Under the pieces are notes generated by a model. That model had not been told where the DNA came from, ran no database searches, and saw nothing but the letters and a program-made list of their open reading frames with translations. Position numbers and translations under genes: made by a program. A stretch of DNA of 64,000 nucleotides from Rhyzopertha dominica (taxonomy: Eukaryota; Arthropoda; Insecta; Coleoptera; Bostrichidae): positions 1,567,501 through 1,631,500 of the forward strand of contig QCXZ01000042.1 in the NCBI GenBank assembly GCA_025024175.1. Direction: 5' to 3'. Of this stretch, positions 59,332 through 64,000 are shown piece after piece. Position 1 is the stretch's first letter; each line of letters starts with the position of its first letter.

Positions 59332-60753
59332 CTCATCAGCTTGCTCCCAACATGTTCAAAAATATTGGAAAAAATTGTTGGTCAGCAACTGCGACGCTTT
59401 GCTGACAATTGGATACTGCCACGCACACCTTCTGGTTTTAGAACTAACTTTAGCAAAAGTACTACCTTATTGAGAGTGACGAATGATGTGAGTCGTGCAG
59501 TCGATAATTCACAAGTAGTATTAGGTGTGTTTCTGGACTACAGTAGGGCATTCTACACTATTTCTCATCATCTACTTGTTGCCAAGTTACACAATTTTGG
59601 ATTTCACTTAACCACACTGGAATGGTTCAGCGACTATTTGAAAGAAGGAACCCACTGTGTTAGGATGCATGACAGGCTTTCGGACGAGTTGGCTCTGACT
59701 AAGGGCGTTCCTCAAGGAAGCATCCTTGGCCCAATCCTTTTCACAATGTATACGTCGGATCTACCGGAAGTCTTGGAAGAAGATGATCGAAGATCGCACC
59801 ATATGTATGCAGATGACATACAGATTTACCGCCCCTGCTACCCCAGTGACATTAACAGTGAAATACAAATATCAAATGGTGACTTGGCTAATATGGCTAA
59901 ATGGTCGAACTCACATGGTCTTCTTCTTAACCCTCGTAAATGCGTGGCCTTGTGCTTTGGTTCAAGGGTGCTACGTGATCGTGCAATTAATCAAAGCATC
60001 TGTGATATACTTGTGGATAATTCTAAAATTGTCATATGTGATTCGGCCAAAAACCTTGGCATTTGGATGGACTCGTATCTGAACTTTGAAAATCATGCCA
60101 ATAAATTGTTGCAAAATCATATATAAAACTTAAATTATTTTATAAATTCAAAGACTATCTAGATCCACATGTAAAATGGTCTTTGTGTCAAACTCTAATA
60201 TTAAGTTCCTTTTTGTATGGATTGTGTGTCTAATACCTTACAAGTAGTTACAAGGATAAAATTCAAAAATTTCAAACTGTTTAAGATTTAGCTTTGGAGT
60301 ATTCAGGAGACAGCATGTAACTCCATTTTATGGAGATATAACATTCTTAAAATGTGTGACATTTATATAGTACAAATCACTGGTCTAATTTTTGCAGTAC
60401 TGCATACTTGTACCCCTTCTTATTTATATGATGCGATAAGACAAAGATCTCAAATCCATAATATCAATGTTCGTTCTGCTCATCTGTATAATATTCCTTG
60501 CCATAAAACATCACATTTCAAGTCTGCCTTTGAATATGTTTGTGCTCACATGTTAAATGACTTTTATGTTTATTTCATAGAATGCAATAGCATACGCACC
60601 TTTAAGAACAGGATAAAAATTAATCTGTTATCTAAATATAAACAATTTATGTATTTTATATTTCTTGTACGTAGGAGAGGAAGAACAGTTCATACTGAAC
60701 TCCCACCTTATGGATCGTTGGTTCAATAAAGAGTTTATTTATTTATTTATTTA
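59332..60753 (+). mobile_element. 5'-truncated jockey-like LINE inserted in the Tc1-like copy
   Basis: Starts inside the RT (ISLLPTCSKILEKIVGQQL) and keeps GVFLDYSRAFYTISHHLLVA, KGVPQGSILGPILFTMYTSD, HHMYADDIQIYRP and CDSAKNLGIWMDSYLNF in one frame to 60126. A later frame at 60352-60729 (LRRFKNRIKINLL-like C-terminus) completes it. It ends with AATAAAG and TTTA repeats at 60753. Catalytic residues are present, but the frame is broken and the endonuclease is missing. Confidence 0.85.
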
Positions 60754-60755
60754 CA

Positions 60756-60900
60756 AGACACGTTCCCAATTGCTCAAGATTCAAGCAAACTGAAGTTTCG
60801 CTTTACGATGGTTTGCCGTTAGCATCGGTCCTCTTGCAGGAATTCTAAGCTCTGCTCCTTAAGACGCCTTCTTACAGTAGCCATATATGTTTGAACATTT
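60756..60900 (-). pseudogene. Tc1-like transposase fragment (5' part of the split copy)
   Basis: The minus-strand reading TVRRRLKEQSLEFLQEDRC, then RQTIVKRNFSLLE, corresponds to the segment just N-terminal of the first catalytic Asp in Tc1-like transposases. It ends where the LINE begins, and the next transposase residues appear at 59331. Stops and frameshifts are present. Confidence 0.6.
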
Positions 60901-61414
60901 TTACCATTAAATTGTACTGGGAGAATTTTTACTGTTACAAACAGTTGTCTCATACCACGAAATAAACTGAACAACAATACTTTGTGCTAGCTAAAAGTTT
61001 GATCATAGTTGTTACGAAAGGCAGGGATATTTTGCCACTTGTATGTTGATCAATATGTAATCAGACAATTTTAAAATAAAGACCTACATCTTCAGGAGAA
61101 ACCAACCAACTCTTCTTTCAACACAGTATAGAGGTAACCAGCAAGATAAACTGATTGAATCATTTTGGATTACTTTTTAAAAGTGCTTCGAGAAAGAGTG
61201 TTTTTTTGTAGTAATCTAGGCAGTGTTCTCACAAAGAATCGTTCAAATAAAAAAACAACAACAATAAAATCAGCTTGAAAGCAAAACAAGATAAAATTCA
61301 AGTTACAATCGACCCTGTTTGAGCAATGCACCGAAGAACTCTAATAAAAGATTGAAGTACAGACATATATTTTAATTGTTTTACTGTGTGATATTCCTAT
61401 TCTTACATACTCAC
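60901..61414. other. Interval after receptor first exon A, nothing recognised
   Basis: Scanned on the minus strand for a receptor last exon with the TY-hydrophobic-QF motif; none found. AT-rich, with short poly-A/T runs and no repeat boundary that I can place. Confidence 0.5.
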
Positions 61415-62305
61415 CACAATACCAAAAGCCAAAGCTGCACTTATTGCCAACAATGCAGTAGAATCAGTAGTTTTCGAGTTTTCATTTGCCTTCGATTCCA
61501 TCAGGTTCACCAGCAGATACAGGGAGCGTAAAATAAGTGCTGCCGAATGCCCCATGTTAAACAAGTTATGCCAGCCTGAAGAATGATTTAAGCCTTTCAC
61601 GATTTCACACAGTTTGCCGAATGAACGGTACTGTCTCTGTATATCGAATAACGTTCTTAGTTTTATATTTGTCCCTTTCAGTTTCTTTTGCTTTAGAATT
61701 CTGTCAGTAGTCTTGACTTCGTTGATGACCTGTATGAGTCTATCATTGAACCGTTTAAACCCTCTCTTTACCATAACGAGGCATAGCATGTTATATAAGA
61801 ATGCTATGAGTGCGTGGTACCGCTGGATGTCTCTCACGATGTTGTATTTGTACGATTCAAAACCTAAAATCGCAATCCAAGTGTATACTCCTGGAACGCT
61901 AGTGATCAGCGGAATCAAAACTATAAGTGCAAATATCAGTGGGATGTTTTTAAAATAACTTCGATTGGTACAAAATTGTAGTATGTTCTTCCAATGTCCC
62001 ATGCTTCCAAACGCACCCCCAACAAGGATAGACACCGTCGAACCTATTTCCATACTATCAAGGAATATTTCTAGCAGAATCCATATCGCCCGAGATCCTT
62101 TATTTCCAGAAAATTCGGACCCCGGCAAAAAACACATAGCTTTGACAATAACCAGAGCCAAAATCTCCAGTACTGTTACGATCTTACACATTATGCATGT
62201 CCATACTTTGCCAGTTATAATGTTGTAGTGAGGTGTAATTCCTAGTATACACATTATTTTTAATATAACAATTAGTAGCCTATTTGAAGTATTTCGAACT
62301 GCCAT
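61415..62305 (-). CDS. Gustatory-type receptor, first exon A
   Basis: 297-codon exon from ATG (MAVRNTSNRLLIVILKIMCI) to FGIV followed by a GTGAGT donor, phase 0. It is homologous throughout to first exon B: CILGITPHYNIITGKVWTCI aligns with GVCPHYDLETKKTWSC, IVRDIQRYHA with IKDVQRFHS, and SFGKLCEIVKGLNHSSGWHN with YKKLCEIVQIINRLFGWQS. No last exon with the TY-QF motif was found between 61414 and 58486, so it most likely splices to 55126-54860, giving 385 aa. The alternative is that its own last exon was lost when the Tc1-like and LINE insertions arrived, leaving a pseudogene. The open frame itself is intact. Confidence 0.85.
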
Positions 62306-62681
62306 ATTGCGCTAGCATATATGGCGTTAAGTTGGTTAATGCCTAGCGGCTCTATCTAACCCATGTAATAAATTAAAATCATTAGTGTTACGAGATTATG
62401 ATGGTTATTGTAGATAGTGTAATATCTATCTATCCATCTATACATAATTTGAGTTAGTTTGCTTCGTTAGACAGATAAACTGTATACTATAATTACCTCT
62501 TACAAATTAAACTGTTACGAGTATGAAGGTTATTAAATAATAAATAAATAAATTTTGCGGTTTATTTATAAAGAAACCTAAAACAGATTTACATTGATTG
62601 TGGTGTAGGTGCTGTTTATGTTACCTATTTCACACTACATATTTTGAAACACTAGAACACTCAGATAAGGAGGCACATATA

Positions 62682-64000
62682 CAGTAGCGTGCAAAAAAAA
62701 ACGGACGCCGAGTGAAATTTTTTTTGAACGTCGATAACTCGTAATTGAAGTTACCAATTGACACGGGGTTTTTTTACTGTTTGATTCTCATTTTCTTGTT
62801 GACATTTCCAACAAATATCGTTGAGATTGTTACAGTATATGGAAAGTTATGGTATCACGTTTCAATGCATATCAAAATCTAACCGTGCAAAAAAAACGGA
62901 CACTTTCACAAATTTATAGTAAAACATAAAATTTATTTAAAGAACCACAAAATTAATATTTATCTGACACTATGGATTAATATTTAGTCGCAAAACTCTT
63001 TACGGCAATCACTGCAGCACAACGGTACGGCACGGAGTCGACCTAACTGATGATTTTCTTGAGGAAAATTTGCTTCTATTCCACCTCCAGCGCTGCCATC
63101 AAGTCGTCCGCTTTCTTAAATTTTCAGACGCGGACGCGCTTTTCAAGCTCTTCCCACAAGTGCTCGATCGAATTGAGGTCCGGCCACTGTGCTGGGCACT
63201 GCACATTTTTTTGGTGGCGTGCGGAAGCATAAACTCTTCCAATATCTTTCGATATTGGTTGGCGTTCATCTTGCCGTCCACATGTCACAGCGGACCAACC
63301 AAGGCTGAAGCAGCCTGAAAGATACACTATAGCATAGTTCACACTCTCAGAAATTTTTAGGAAAGATTACCATCGAATCATTACGTTTCCACCACCGTGC
63401 TTGATAGTGGAGACTTTATAACGGTGTTCGAAATGTTTTCCCACCGGCGGGCGCACGTACCGAATGCCGTCCGAAGATACCAAATTAAATTTACTCACAT
63501 CCGACCACAAGATTTTCGAACCGGTTCGGGTGCTCGAATTCTTGTGGTCGCATGAGAGTAAATTTAATTTGGTATCTTCGGGCGGCATACGGTTCGTGCG
63601 CCGGCCGGACGGAAAATGCTTCGACCACCCTTATCAAGTCCCCACTATCAAGCACGGTGGTAGAAACGTAATGATTTGGGGTAATCTTCTCTAGAAATTT
63701 CTGAAAATGTGTATTATGCTACAGTGTATTTTTCAGACCGCTTCAGCTGTGACTTGGTCGGTCAGCTGAGACGTGTGGACGGCAAGATGAACGCCAACCA
63801 ATATCGTTTGATATTGGAAAAGATGATGGTTCCGCACGCCATCGAGAAAATGTGCAGTGCCCAGCACATTCGCCGGACCTCAATCCGATCGAGCACTTGT
63901 GGGAAGAGCTAGGAAGGCGCGTCCACGTCCGAAAATTTAAGAAAGCGGACGACTTGATGGCAGCGCTGGAGGCGGAATAGAAGAAAATTCCTCTCAAGAA
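62682..64000. mobile_element. Fold-back Tc1-like element (two inverted 3' halves), continuing past the window
   Basis: The left end TACAGTAGCGTGCAAAAAAAAA (TA target plus Tc1-type terminus) lies at 62680. The left arm encodes a Tc1 transposase 3' half on the minus strand (ILWSDVSKFNLVSSDGIRYV, KHGGGNVMI, PDLNSIEHLWEELEKRVRV). The centre is near 63521, where the sequence turns around. The right arm encodes the same half on the plus strand (LWSHESKFNLVSSGGIRFVR, KHGGRNVMIWG, MNANQYRLILEKMMVPHA). In the right arm the first catalytic Asp is His (WSHESKF). Neither arm has an N-terminal DNA-binding domain, so both are inactive. Confidence 0.85.

Noticed and set aside
1..64000. tRNA, rRNA, CRISPR, operon or riboswitch features
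   Set aside because: None seen. The window is eukaryotic with split genes, and I found no cloverleaf or array.

Overview
This is AT-rich nuclear DNA from an insect. The four host genes have split exons with GT-AG introns, and a takeout/JHBP-family gene plus an insect gustatory-type receptor locus point to Insecta. A beetle is my best guess, but only a guess. Scattered N bases indicate a draft assembly. Every host gene lies on the minus strand. Reading the minus strand 5' to 3' (right to left) gives a gustatory receptor locus (62305-54860), a takeout/juvenile-hormone-binding-like gene (53462-44537), a RASA3/Gap1-type Ras GTPase-activating protein (29576-17809), and the biotin-carboxylase subunit of 3-methylcrotonyl-CoA carboxylase (15584 to the left edge). 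I rebuilt exons by splice sites and codon phase. Gap1 comes out complete (11 exons, 861 aa) and the takeout-like gene complete (5 exons, 277 aa). MCCC1 covers its first 661 codons and stops just before the biotinyl-lysine region.

The receptor locus has two long homologous first exons (61415-62305 and 57616-58485). Both end at the same protein position in phase 0, and only one candidate last exon (54860-55126) was found. This is the layout of insect Gr loci with alternative first exons and a shared C-terminal exon. The host genes otherwise look unrelated: leucine catabolism, Ras signalling, a secreted lipid-carrier-like protein and chemoreception.

The rest is dominated by mobile DNA. MCCC1 introns hold a 1.47 kb fold-back element, a Tc1-like remnant, a LINE fragment, a decayed tyrosine recombinase split by another transposon, and a DDE transposase fragment. 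Gap1 introns hold a sister LINE copy, a non-coding repeat and an element with inverted ends and SWIM/YqaJ-like coding fragments. The 15 kb between Gap1 and the takeout gene holds a hAT-like MITE, an AT palindrome with a TA microsatellite, a LINE, a decayed uncharacterised protein and a head-to-head pair of Penelope-like element ends. The takeout and receptor introns hold LINEs, including a hAT-like element nested in a LINE and a LINE nested in a Tc1-like element. The right edge is half of a fold-back Tc1.

The most interesting object is a 273 bp insertion at 4908-5180, flanked by a perfect 14 bp direct repeat. It combines a perfect 48 bp palindrome with a complete type I hammerhead ribozyme, and resembles the small retrozyme-like elements known from animals. 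The Penelope-like ends at 39.5 and 40.6 kb carry another hammerhead-type motif, and 10.43 kb carries a weaker one.
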